From contig NZ_AP018316.1 of assembly GCF_002368115.1 (NCBI RefSeq), positions 1,075,504-1,139,503 on the forward strand: DNA of 64,000 bases. Reading direction: 5' to 3'. A program made the position numbers and the translations under genes. Under the pieces are notes generated by a model. That model ran no database searches and was not told the DNA's origin. It saw nothing but the letters and a program-made list of their open reading frames with translations. The stretch is from Dolichospermum compactum NIES-806 (GTDB taxonomy: Bacteria > Cyanobacteriota > Cyanobacteriia > Cyanobacteriales > Nostocaceae). This document shows, one piece after another, positions 17,073 to 26,046 of this stretch (its first letter is position 1; each line of letters begins with the position of its first letter).

Positions 17073-19199
17073 CTAAGACCCTGTAAGCATAATATAAGCA
17101 CCCCAAGCTTGGGCAACGACTGCGACGACAGTAGACCAAATAGGATGAGGGCTATAAATTTTTTTGCCACTTTGGGTTTCTAGGGTTTGGAGATCAATCC
17201 AGGGAGTTGCCCCACGTCGTAACCAACCTGTGACAGTGATTTGTCTGCCAATCAAGTCTTGAGGATTGAATGACTTTCCTAACCAGGGAATATGATGTAA
17301 TTTCATTAAACCTTGGCTAGTTTGTAGGATTAGGTCTTGTGCTAAACAATTACCAATTCCGGGACGGCCTAACAGTTTACCAGTAAAACGGATTTTAGTG
17401 CTATCAATTGGTAAAATTGCTGGATCTGCTAATAAGTTGATCAAGTTTTCGTCTTTTTGAACATTTGCAGGGATAATTTCGGGAAATAAAGCATTTATTC
17501 GCATGACTGTGCCAATGCTAAAACCAATTAACATACAACCTGTAACAAAAGACCAATTATCATAAATCCATTTTAAGTTTAACAAATGTAAGGTGTATGC
17601 TGTTTGCCAAACTAACCAAATCAGACAGGCGAAGAGAAGACCAAGGGGGATTCCCAACCAAGGGGCAATTTGTAAACAGAAGGTTTGGGGCTTAATGAGG
17701 ATGGGTTGTGATGGGGTTGTTTGATATAATTCGGTGTCCAAATGCCAATGGCGGGCTATTTCACAAAGACGTTCGATGCGATCGCCTATTGCTGGATGAC
17801 AACTGTTGATTGTTAACCATTGACGGTAGGGATGAAAATTTTCCCATTTTAAAAATGATTCAAAAGGTAGATGACCTGCGCTGCTACCTAAAACTATGCT
17901 GTGCTGGTATGCGACGGGCGAAAGGAGATTCAGGCTTTCTAACTGCCAGCAGGTCTGTTCTTTGAGTCTGACATCATGAGCTACACCAATGGATATTTTC
18001 AATAAGGCGCGAATTAGTCCATTGGGATTACCGGTGATTTCTGCGGACAGGCGATCGCTATGGTAAAGTCGCAACCGAGAATTAAGTAAGGCTGTGCCTG
18101 TGAACAGACACCAAATTCCATAGTTAATGGCGGCTAAAGCTGTACCTGGCCAACGCCAAATTTTACTCTGATGATGATTTCCCCAAACTGACACTTGCTG
18201 ATATATGCCATAAAATGGCATGGTTACGAGTAGCACTAAGGACATCACCCCAAAGTCCCAACGCCCAATTTGCCCCAAGGATAAAGCATAGATGGCGGCT
18301 ATTTCATCATCTGCCAGTTGTTCTAATAAGCCTTGACTAACAGTTATTCTGGCTGTGCGGGGCAGGTTGCCATAACTGATAATCATGGGGGCAGCAATTG
18401 GTAATATCCTCAGTTGGGGAGTAGTCCAGCTCCGCTGTTGACAAGCCCTTTGTAATACCCTTACTGTTTCCCGACTGTAGGAGTTTAATTTTTCTTTGGA
18501 CAACTCTTCCTGGCCAGAAAATCTCGTTAGTGCCCAGTCGAGTAACCAAGGGGATGATACCATTAAGATTATAAATAACCCTAAAATCAAGTTACTAGGA
18601 TCGCGATATAAAATCTGGATGGGTTCTAAGTATGGTAGTTGATATAGAATTTGATTAATTGAACCCAATCCAAATTTCAGCACTTCTCGGCACGTCCAAA
18701 ATAGTGCCATGAATGTGAAGAGGGCAAGCAGTCGGGAGGGAATAATATTAGGCTTGCGAAGGGGTTGCCAGACTTTAGCACGTCTAGCATTTCGCCAATA
18801 AATGCTAACGGGTTGAATATGAGTATTACTATCAGCCCCAACATAAGCGGTTTGTGGCTGTTGTGAGGAATTGGTTAAACCGGAGATAAGTCCAGTCTTA
18901 GGTTTGCGAGATTTTTTCTGCTGGTTTTTGCGTTTATGCAGGTGTTCAAGAGCAAGTTTTGACCACTCTTGAACTTGGGGACTACTATTGGCGATCAAAT
19001 TTTGGCACAGGACGATCGCTTTGGAGACTTCGCCAGTGCGGGCATAGGACATAACTAACCCCACTTGTGCTTGTAAATAAATCTTTTCTTCGGTTTGATT
19101 TTTGGCTAGTGGTTCAAGGTTAGCGATCGCTGTATAGTAATTTCCCTGCTTGAGGGCAGCTAAACCAGCCTCTAAACATGATTCAGCATAGGAAGGCAT
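17073..19199 (-). CDS. M48-like membrane protein with degenerate zinc site
   Basis: This protein of about 708 residues starts at the ATG at 19199 (MPSYAESCLEAGLAALKQGN); an upstream TTG is less likely. The N-terminal 100 residues form TPR-like helices. Then come several membrane segments and an M48 peptidase-like domain. In true M48 enzymes the segment after LADDEIAA carries HExxH; here it reads IYALSLGQIGRWD. The third-ligand region reads YHSDRLSAEITGNP, lacking the usual Glu. Two of the expected zinc ligand sites are therefore gone and proteolysis is unlikely. The C-terminal part (FTGKLLGRPGIGN, GRQITVTGWLRRG) resembles an OB-like domain. The role is unknown, possibly a scaffold. Confidence 0.72.
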   Translation of the reverse strand: MPSYAESCLEAGLAALKQGNYYTAIANLEPLAKNQTEEKIYLQAQVGLVMSYARTGEVSKAIVLCQNLIANSSPQVQEWSKLALEHLHKRKNQQKKSRKPKTGLISGLTNSSQQPQTAYVGADSNTHIQPVSIYWRNARRAKVWQPLRKPNIIPSRLLALFTFMALFWTCREVLKFGLGSINQILYQLPYLEPIQILYRDPSNLILGLFIILMVSSPWLLDWALTRFSGQEELSKEKLNSYSRETVRVLQRACQQRSWTTPQLRILPIAAPMIISYGNLPRTARITVSQGLLEQLADDEIAAIYALSLGQIGRWDFGVMSLVLLVTMPFYGIYQQVSVWGNHHQSKIWRWPGTALAAINYGIWCLFTGTALLNSRLRLYHSDRLSAEITGNPNGLIRALLKISIGVAHDVRLKEQTCWQLESLNLLSPVAYQHSIVLGSSAGHLPFESFLKWENFHPYRQWLTINSCHPAIGDRIERLCEIARHWHLDTELYQTTPSQPILIKPQTFCLQIAPWLGIPLGLLFACLIWLVWQTAYTLHLLNLKWIYDNWSFVTGCMLIGFSIGTVMRINALFPEIIPANVQKDENLINLLADPAILPIDSTKIRFTGKLLGRPGIGNCLAQDLILQTSQGLMKLHHIPWLGKSFNPQDLIGRQITVTGWLRRGATPWIDLQTLETQSGKKIYSPHPIWSTVVAVVAQAWGAYIMLTGS

Positions 19200-19264
19200 A
19201 CAAACTTTGGTACTCCAATCTGTTCTCGGTGACAAATAGCACGCTCGTTGATATACCCTGATAA

Positions 19265-19377
19265 TTGGTCATTGGTCATTGGTCATTGGTTATTGAGAAA
19301 ATTCTTCTTCCTCCTGAACTCCTGACTCCTGACTCCTGAACTCCTGAACTCCTGACTCCGAACTCCTAACTCCTAAC
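19265..19377. repeat. Heptamer tandem repeats upstream of the M48-like gene
   Basis: GGTCATT units at 19265-19290 and CTCCTGA-type units at about 19313-19377 fill the short spacer between prfC and the M48-like gene; the last unit touches the prfC stop. Confidence 0.8.
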
Positions 19378-21001
19378 TCTCTACCGATTGTTGATGGGAA
19401 AAGACGGGTGCGATCGCACTTAACTTCAATCCTGGATGATCACCTTCTAACTGTTGACAATTCCATTCATTGCGGAATAACAACACAGGTCGTCCCATGC
19501 TATCTTTAACAGTGGTGGTATTGAATAAACGTCCCACCTGTTTTAAGGCTTCCCAACCACCCAAAACCCAACGGGCGACACTGTAGGGTAACAAATCAAG
19601 AATGGTTTCTACACCATACTCATTTTGTAAACGGAACTGGACTACCTCAAATTGCAACTGACCAACCGCTGCCAAAATTGGCTCACGCTTGGCTTCATCA
19701 GTTGAATACATAATTTGTACAGCCCCTTCTTCTCGCAATTCAGAAACACCTTTTTGAAACTGCTTAAATTTCGACGGGTTGGGGTTTCTCAAAGTAGCAA
19801 AAAGTTCCGGTGAGAAATAAGGAATTCCCTCATATTCTAGTTTTTGTCCTGTATAAATAGTATCGCCAATTGCAAAAACACCCGGATTATTTAAACCAAT
19901 CACGTCCCCTGGATAAGCAACATCAATAGATTCTCTTTCTTGGGCAAATAGTTTTTGCGGACGAGATAGACGGACAACTTTGCCAGTTCGAGCATGATTT
20001 ACTGTCATATCTTTTTCAAACTTGCCTGTGCAAACCCGGACAAAAGCTACTCTATCGCGGTGTTTGGGGTCCATGTTGGCTTGGAGTTTGAAAATAAATC
20101 CGGTAAATTCTGGATAAGTGGGGGGAATATCGCCGACGCTGCTGCTATGTGTACCTGGTTTGAGGGCAAAGTCGAGGAAGTTTTCCAGGAATAATTCCAC
20201 CCCAAAGTTGGTCATGGCGCTACCAAAAAATACTGGGGTCATTTTGCCAGCGTGTACCAGGTCTAAATCTAGTTCTGGACAAACTCCTTCTAAGAGTTCT
20301 AATTCGTCTTTTAGTTGGTGGTAAAGTTCTTTTTCTAGTAAGGTTTCTAGTTGGGGATCGCCTATATCAAGAACAGTTTCCCTTGCTTCCTTACTACCAT
20401 GAAAACTCCGTTCAAATAAATGAACTTGCTGTTGTTGGCGGTCAAAAACTCCTTTGAAGCGATCGCCCATACCAATAGGCCAATTCACTGCGTATGTCTG
20501 TAATCCCAGTTCTTTCTCAATTTCATCCAACAAATCTATGGGTTCTCTACCTGGACGGTCAAGTTTATTCACAAAGGTGAAAATGGGAATCCCCCGCATT
20601 TTACAGACTTCAAACAATTTCCGGGTTTGCGGTTCTAAACCTTTAGCCGCATCAATCAGCATAACCGCATTATCTGCCGCTGCTAATGTCCGATAGGTGT
20701 CTTCACTAAAATCTTGGTGTCCAGGAGTGTCAAGTAAATTAATTTGACAGTTACGATAGGCAAATTGTAACACCGTTGAAGTGACGGAAATTCCCCGTTG
20801 TTGTTCCATTGCCATCCAGTCAGAAGTCACTTTCCGCTGGTCTCTGCGGGCTTTGACTGCTCCAGCTTCGTGGATAGCACCCCCGTACAATAATAGTTTT
20901 TCAGTCAAGGTAGTTTTACCAGCATCAGGGTGAGAAATAATCGCAAAGTTGCGACGCTGTTCCACCGCTTGACCTAGTTCTGTTTGCAGTTCAATGGACA
21001 T
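19373..21001 (-). CDS. prfC: Peptide chain release factor 3
   Basis: This 542-residue translational GTPase of the RF3 family has G1 SHPDAGKTT (23-31), the switch region QRGISVTSTVLQF, G3 DTPGHQDFSEDTYRTL and G4 NKLDRPGR. The C-terminal part (VGQLQFEVVQFRLQNEYGVE) is the RF3-specific domain. RF3 recycles RF1 and RF2 from the ribosome after termination. The length is normal (about 530). It is transcribed away from the STRR array at 21044. Confidence 0.95.
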   Translation of the reverse strand: MSIELQTELGQAVEQRRNFAIISHPDAGKTTLTEKLLLYGGAIHEAGAVKARRDQRKVTSDWMAMEQQRGISVTSTVLQFAYRNCQINLLDTPGHQDFSEDTYRTLAAADNAVMLIDAAKGLEPQTRKLFEVCKMRGIPIFTFVNKLDRPGREPIDLLDEIEKELGLQTYAVNWPIGMGDRFKGVFDRQQQQVHLFERSFHGSKEARETVLDIGDPQLETLLEKELYHQLKDELELLEGVCPELDLDLVHAGKMTPVFFGSAMTNFGVELFLENFLDFALKPGTHSSSVGDIPPTYPEFTGFIFKLQANMDPKHRDRVAFVRVCTGKFEKDMTVNHARTGKVVRLSRPQKLFAQERESIDVAYPGDVIGLNNPGVFAIGDTIYTGQKLEYEGIPYFSPELFATLRNPNPSKFKQFQKGVSELREEGAVQIMYSTDEAKREPILAAVGQLQFEVVQFRLQNEYGVETILDLLPYSVARWVLGGWEALKQVGRLFNTTTVKDSMGRPVLLFRNEWNCQQLEGDHPGLKLSAIAPVFSHQQSVES

Positions 21002-21043
21002 ATTGGTTATTTGTTTTTAACTTTATTAAATGTAATCTTTTTT

Positions 21044-21243
21044 AGCAACAGGGAACAGAGAACAGAGAACAGAGAACAGAGAACAGAGAACAGAGAACAG
21101 AGAACAGAGAACAGAGAACAGAGAACAGAGAACAGAGAACAGAGAACAGAGAACAGAGAACAGAGAACAGAGAACAGAGAACAGAGAACAGGTAATTGGT
21201 GAAAACTATTCTTCTTTCTTCTTTCTTCTTTCTTCTTTCTTCT
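21044..21243. repeat. Long AACAGAG heptamer array plus TTCTTTC heptamers
   Basis: About 21 almost perfect AACAGAG units (21044-21192) are followed, after a short spacer, by a TTCTTTC heptamer run (about 21204-21243) and then TGACTCC-like units. The period is exactly 7 in each. The array is translated in one frame as a repetitive NREQRTE peptide, which is an artefact. Such length suggests slippage-prone DNA that could differ among strains. Confidence 0.92.
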
Positions 21244-21280
21244 GACTCGGTGACTCGGTGACTCCTGACTCCTAAATTAA

Positions 21281-22000
21281 TTAAAGTTTTCCCAATAGTT
21301 TGTAAGTTCTCAGCAACTTAGCATTTTCATCTGTTAGTAATTCCTGTAAGCTACTCATCTCATTTAATATCTCAATTTGTCGTTTACATTCTTGCTGTAA
21401 TATCAATAAATATTTGTCTCTATCTTTTTCATTATTAACCTGTTTAAGCATACAAATTGCCATGTTGATATTAGAAAGCGGATTGCGTAAGTCTTGGGAG
21501 ACTTGATCTAGGAGATTACCTCGCATTTGCGCTAGTTGCTGAGAGTCTTGCAGTTCCGACCGATTTTTTTTGATTTCCTGTTCGAGTATTTCTAATTTTT
21601 GGGACTCTTCTAAATATGCTTGATTAGAAATTGAATGTCGTTTTAAACGAGCATTGACTGCTTCTAAAATTTCATGAGGCTGAAAAGGTTTGGTAATATA
21701 ATCATCCGCACCTAATTCCATGCTTTGACGAAAATCATAGCGCTCTGCTTTAGCGGTTATAAAAATGAACGGGACATCAGCCAACTTAGGATCACGTCTG
21801 AGTTCTGTTAACACCTCATATCCACTCAATTCTGGCATCGTAATATCACAGATAATTAAATCTGGGTGTCTATGTTTAGCTAACTGTAAGCCAATTTTGC
21901 CATTTACGGCGGTAATAACCGAGAAATTTACTAGTTCTAAAAATTCTTGGAGATTTAACCGAATCGAATTTTCATCCTCAATAATTAGAATTAAGCTCAT
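21281..22000 (-). CDS. Response regulator with truncated, His-less HisKA-like tail
   Basis: This 239-residue protein has an intact REC domain (1-120) with acidic pocket EDE (8-10), phosphoacceptor Asp in ICDITMPELSGYEVL, and Lys in YITKPFQP. A coiled coil (about 130-160) follows, then a DHp-like segment LLDQVSQDLRNPLSNI. In active kinases this position reads SHELRTPL; here the His is replaced (SQDLRNPL), and no ATPase domain follows. It is likely a receiver with a dimerisation tail and no kinase activity. It is paralogous to the two downstream REC genes, which share the N-terminal LIIEDE and MMPELDGYG-like motifs. Confidence 0.85.
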   Translation of the reverse strand: MSLILIIEDENSIRLNLQEFLELVNFSVITAVNGKIGLQLAKHRHPDLIICDITMPELSGYEVLTELRRDPKLADVPFIFITAKAERYDFRQSMELGADDYITKPFQPHEILEAVNARLKRHSISNQAYLEESQKLEILEQEIKKNRSELQDSQQLAQMRGNLLDQVSQDLRNPLSNINMAICMLKQVNNEKDRDKYLLILQQECKRQIEILNEMSSLQELLTDENAKLLRTYKLLGKL

Positions 22001-22413
22001 AACTGATTTGGTTTACTGTAAATTAGGGTCTGGTGAAAAATCAGGAGTCAGGAGAAATAAAAAACAAGAAGGAGTAAAAAGAAGAATTATTTGCTGTGCA
22101 ACTCAGGTTACTTAATATAAGTATAGTAAATTACACTTTTTTTAAAATTATAGTATATCAGATTTCGTGTATACTAAGTAAAGTAAATGGTAATACTTAA
22201 TATCCATAGATATGAACAATAAAATTAATTATGAAGATACAATGGCTCTACAAATAGCTCTAGGGGAAGTATTACAGGTTTCATTGTTTATTAACTACGA
22301 TCGCTATTATTTTGTTTTCACAGTATATACTGATTTCATAAGAGACTTCATAAGTTAATATTCGACAGAATCCAACTGGATCGAGCTAGGGGATAAGGAA
22401 AAAATTTTGGAAA
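22001..22413. other. Intergenic region, no supported gene
   Basis: This AT-rich region lies between the divergent RR gene and the REC relic. A 48-codon frame (22212-22358) has no recognisable features. Promoter sequences for 21281-22000 presumably lie at 22001-22150. Confidence 0.4.
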
Positions 22414-22665
22414 AATTGCCTAACTGTAGGTTACAAGGTCGAGACGGAGATAAATGGTCTAAATGTCATCCCACAAGTAAAGATGAGTATTCCTGATTTA
22501 ATCGTGCTAGATATTGTGTTACCTGATATTAGCGGATTTGAAATTTGTGAGCAACTTCAATCTGATACCCTGACTCAGGGTATTCCGATAATTTTCATGA
22601 CGGCTTTAGCTGATACTGTGGATAAAGTCAAAGGTTTAAGTTTAGGTGCTGTAGATTATATCACC
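22414..22665 (+). pseudogene. Receiver-domain relic
   Basis: Translation from about 22414 gives a REC fragment (VGYKVETEINGLNVIPQ, then PDLIVLDIVLPDISGFEIC, IPIIFMTALADT and LGAVDYIT). It lacks the N-terminal acidic pocket, and the frame changes to unrelated sequence exactly where the conserved Lys-Pro should follow YIT. The open frame continues to 22779 without family similarity, running into the 3' end of the opposite-strand kinase gene. The first ATG in frame is at 22483. This is a remnant of a response-regulator gene, probably left by rearrangement. Confidence 0.75.
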
Positions 22666-22722
22666 CTACAAAGACAGCAGGCCAGTTTTACTTCTGACTT
22701 CTGCTGTATCTGTAATAGTCAC

Positions 22723-23814
22723 CTATTGAGGAAGCACAATTCTAATAATAGTTTGCTTCTTATATATGCTCTCAATTAAAAACTCTCCTCCATGCAGTTC
22801 TACTAACCTTTTAGCAATTAATAACCCTAAACCAGAACCTTGCTGTTCATACATTTTACGTTCAAATTGAGCATAAGCTCCAACATTACTAATTTGCTCC
22901 TGAGTCATACCACGTCCGTGATCAATTATAAATAGATGGAAAGTATCATTATCACTATGTCCTATGATTTTTACAGGTGTATTGGGTTGGGAAAATTTAA
23001 AAGCATTATCAATAATTTCTTCAGTAATTTTAGTCAATTTAGCTGCCGATAATTTCACCATTGCATCTGATATATCAATACTTAAATCTGCCTCCCTATT
23101 AAAATTTTTGGCAATATTTAAAGCTGTATTTTCAATAATTGATTTTACGAAAACTTGGACTCCATAGTTTCTTAAAGCTGCTATTTTTTCAGAATTAGAT
23201 ACCAATAATTCTATTTCTGCATACATAAGAAAATTTATAGTTAATTTATGTAAACGTTTACCAGCTTTATTAATTGATGCCATCATTTCTAAACTTTCTT
23301 CTCTAGAAAGAATATCATACTCCTCAATTAATAAATTGGATATTCCTAGAATATGATTAAGAGGAGTATTAATTTCATGAGGTAATGAAAAACTAATACT
23401 TCTACTTAAAGTATTCAATTTTTCCTGAGTTTGTTGGTCAGATATTGCTTGTTTATCCAATCTAGTAGTAATTGCTTGCAGCAATTGTTCAGTCTGAAAA
23501 GGCTTAGTTAAATAATCATCAGCACCAAGTTCCATGCCTCGACGTAAATCAGACCAATTTGACTTAGCAGTTAAGAAAATTAAAGGAATTGTTGCAGTAT
23601 CACTATTCTGACGCAGTTGAGTTAATACACCATATCCATCTAACTCAGGCATCATCAAATCACAAATAATTAAATCAGGATGTTTATCTTTAGCCAATTC
23701 TAAACCCTGTAACCCATTTTCTGCAACTAATGTATCAAAGTCTGATAAGTGTAATATTTCCCGAAGATTATCTCTAATTTGAGGTTCATCTTCAATAATT
23801 AAAATTGTTTTCAT
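22723..23814 (-). CDS. Hybrid response regulator-histidine kinase
   Basis: This 363-residue protein has a REC domain (1-120; EDE at 8-10, phosphoacceptor Asp in ICDLMMPELDGYG, Lys in YLTKPFQ), a short linker, a HisKA segment with phosphorylatable His (SLPHEINTPLNHI near 150), and a C-terminal HATPase domain with N box EEIIDNAFKFS, DHGRGMTQEQ and GSGLGLLIAKRLVELHGG. REC-first hybrids relay signals from an upstream kinase. It lies 25 bases downstream of the REC-GGDEF-EAL gene on the same strand, so the two are probably one operon. Confidence 0.9.
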   Translation of the reverse strand: MKTILIIEDEPQIRDNLREILHLSDFDTLVAENGLQGLELAKDKHPDLIICDLMMPELDGYGVLTQLRQNSDTATIPLIFLTAKSNWSDLRRGMELGADDYLTKPFQTEQLLQAITTRLDKQAISDQQTQEKLNTLSRSISFSLPHEINTPLNHILGISNLLIEEYDILSREESLEMMASINKAGKRLHKLTINFLMYAEIELLVSNSEKIAALRNYGVQVFVKSIIENTALNIAKNFNREADLSIDISDAMVKLSAAKLTKITEEIIDNAFKFSQPNTPVKIIGHSDNDTFHLFIIDHGRGMTQEQISNVGAYAQFERKMYEQQGSGLGLLIAKRLVELHGGEFLIESIYKKQTIIRIVLPQ

Positions 23815-23839
23815 TGTATTTTCCTGATTTCCTAAATAT

Positions 23840-25573
23840 TTAGTTATTAGCTAATAAAAAAACTTTCAAATCCTCTATTGATAAAGGACGGCTTAAAAAA
23901 TATCCTTGAATAACCTCACAATTATTTTGTTTCAACCAATTTACCTCTTCATTTGTTTCTACTCCTTCAGCAATAATATTAACCTTCAAAGTATTTGCCA
24001 ACTGAATAATACTTTGTAGAATACACTGTTTATTTTCAACTTTATCAACATTGCTAATAAAATACCGATCTATTTTTAAATGACTAAACGAAAATTCGTG
24101 CAGATATTTAAACGATGAGTACCCTGTACCAAAATCATCAATTGATACTTGAATTCTATAATTCTTTAACATATCTATTTTTTCCTTCACAAGTTCAATA
24201 TCTTGAATAAACACAGTTTCTGTGAGTTCTAATTCTAATAGTTCTGGGTTAAAATTTTCGTTGGTAATGATATCATTAATATTTTGAACGAAATTTTCTT
24301 GTGTAAACTGAAAAGGGGATATATTTACAGCTAATTTAAAATTAGCTAGTCCCTCTGCTTGTAAATTTTTCAATTGCTGACAAGCTCTTCTTAAAATCCA
24401 TTCTCCCAGAGGAATAATAAAACCTGATTGTTCAGCAATAGGAATAAATTCTGCTGGAGAAATTATACCGTATTCTGGATGTTGCCAATGAATCAATGCT
24501 TCAACACCAACCACTTTCTCAGTGGTAATATTGATTTGTGGCTGATAATAAAGTTGAAATTCTTTGTTCTCAATTGCCTGTAAAAAATCAGATTCTAAAA
24601 TAAGTTTTCTAAAGACAACATCGAGGATTTCTTGATTATAAAAACGATAAAAATTACCATTTTCCAATCTATAATGCTCTAGGGTTACTTCTGCATGAGT
24701 TAGCAGTTCTCCTAATTGCAGTGCATCATTTGGATAACAAGCAATCCCAATTTTAGCTTGCACAGATATTTCCTGATCATTAACATTAACAATTAAAGGT
24801 TGTGACAAACTATCTAAAATTTGTTGAGAAATATCAGCCGCAATACTTCCATCTTGGACTGGCTTTAACAACAATGCTAGTTGGTCAGTTTCTAAATAAG
24901 CCATGAAATCAATAGTCTGATTAGAAGAGTTTAGCTTATTTAATTGTGCAGCTACATCCTTCATTAATAAGTGTTTAAAACTGGGTTTAAATAATAACTT
25001 AGTGTGATAGACGAAATTTATGTCAATTAGCAACAACGGTAAAAATTGATTTTGATTGTAAGCTTGAAGACGGTTTTGATTAAAATACTCTTCTAAAAAA
25101 AGTTGATTGGGTAAACCAGTTAAACTATCATGACGAACTAGATCATATATCTCAGTTTCCATTTGCTGAATCTGAGTTTTATAACGTTGGGTTAATAGTT
25201 GACGTTTTTCTAATCTTGTAGAAATAGCCTCAAGTAGTTCATTAACCTCAAAAGGCTTAGTTAAATAGTCATCCGCACCCAGTAGCATACCTTGACGCTG
25301 ATCACGGTGTTCTGCTTTAGCAGTCAGAAAAATAAAAGGAATTTCCGCAGTCAATGGTTTTTGACGTAGTGCTTCAATCAATCCATATCCATCTAGATTA
25401 GGCATCATTACATCGCAAAGAATTATATCTGGGTGATGTTTCTCTGCCATGCGTAAACCTTCTAATCCATCTTCTGCAGTGACGGTAATAAACCCATGTA
25501 GTTCAAGAATCTCCTGAATGTTTTCTCTGATTTGACGCTCATCTTCAATAATCAAAATTGTATTCATATACAT
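23840..25573 (-). CDS. REC-GGDEF-EAL protein with degenerate GGDEF
   Basis: This 577-residue protein has REC (about 1-125, EDE near residue 10, CDVMMPNLDGYG, YLTKPFE), a GGDEF-like domain beginning HDSLTGLPNQLFLEEYF (about 150) in which the GGDEF signature is replaced by AYLETDQLALL, and a full EAL domain from about 320: VGVEALIHWQHPE, ELTETVF, SIDDFGTGYSSFKYL, LKIDRYFI and IIAEGVET. The conserved EAL residues argue for active c-di-GMP phosphodiesterase, while the GGDEF part can only be regulatory. The start is Met1 or Met3. It is the first gene of a signalling pair with 22723-23814. Confidence 0.9.
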   Translation of the reverse strand: MYMNTILIIEDERQIRENIQEILELHGFITVTAEDGLEGLRMAEKHHPDIILCDVMMPNLDGYGLIEALRQKPLTAEIPFIFLTAKAEHRDQRQGMLLGADDYLTKPFEVNELLEAISTRLEKRQLLTQRYKTQIQQMETEIYDLVRHDSLTGLPNQLFLEEYFNQNRLQAYNQNQFLPLLLIDINFVYHTKLLFKPSFKHLLMKDVAAQLNKLNSSNQTIDFMAYLETDQLALLLKPVQDGSIAADISQQILDSLSQPLIVNVNDQEISVQAKIGIACYPNDALQLGELLTHAEVTLEHYRLENGNFYRFYNQEILDVVFRKLILESDFLQAIENKEFQLYYQPQINITTEKVVGVEALIHWQHPEYGIISPAEFIPIAEQSGFIIPLGEWILRRACQQLKNLQAEGLANFKLAVNISPFQFTQENFVQNINDIITNENFNPELLELELTETVFIQDIELVKEKIDMLKNYRIQVSIDDFGTGYSSFKYLHEFSFSHLKIDRYFISNVDKVENKQCILQSIIQLANTLKVNIIAEGVETNEEVNWLKQNNCEVIQGYFLSRPLSIEDLKVFLLANN

Positions 25574-25844
25574 TTATGTGAAATAAAGGGTAGAAAATTT
25601 AGATTGCTTAACTTGTCTATATTAATACCTAATTGTAACATTTTCTAGTGATTTTTGAATCTTCATAAATCAGAAATTATTCTATTTCTGTAATTTAGTT
25701 AATACTAAGGTTGCATAAATCAGTAATTATATTTAATTTATGTATTTTGCAAAAATAACCGTATAAAATATATGGTATAAGAATCCCTGTACATCTCAAC
25801 CGATGGAAAGCCCTGAAAAAATCACCATAATTCCTAATCAACCT

Positions 25845-25912
25845 TGCCACATCAAGGTTTAGTTATGATAAATCCTCAATCACCGTAAAAAATACGTAAA
25901 AGCCAAAATTCT
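25845..25912. repeat. Relic of an insertion-sequence end
   Basis: The segment AACCTTGCCACATCAAGGTT followed by AATCACCGTAAAAAATACG and AAAAGCCAAAA is clearly similar to 53174-53241, which directly precedes a transposase fragment. It includes a small hairpin CCTTG/CAAGG. No transposase remains here. The rest of the 25574-26046 gap is AT-rich without a gene. Confidence 0.55.
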
Positions 25913-26046
25913 GAAAAACAACCATTTTATGCAACTGTGATCTAAAATAGAGTCTTACACACAATGTTTTTAGAGTTGTCAAAACTCAACAACTGCAAAT
26001 ATTGTGTAAAGAAAAAAATAACATTTATTCTACACATTTCAATTCT

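Noticed and set aside
20984..21202. 72-codon plus-strand ORF with repetitive NREQRTE peptide
   Set aside because: It is the translation of the AACAGAG heptamer array; a 7-base repeat cycles through frames to give a repetitive peptide. There is no ribosome-binding site or family match.
22212..22358. 48-codon plus-strand ORF (MNNKINYEDTMALQIALGEV)
   Set aside because: There is no ribosome-binding site of note, no recognisable motif and no link to neighbours. It could be a relic, but cannot be supported.
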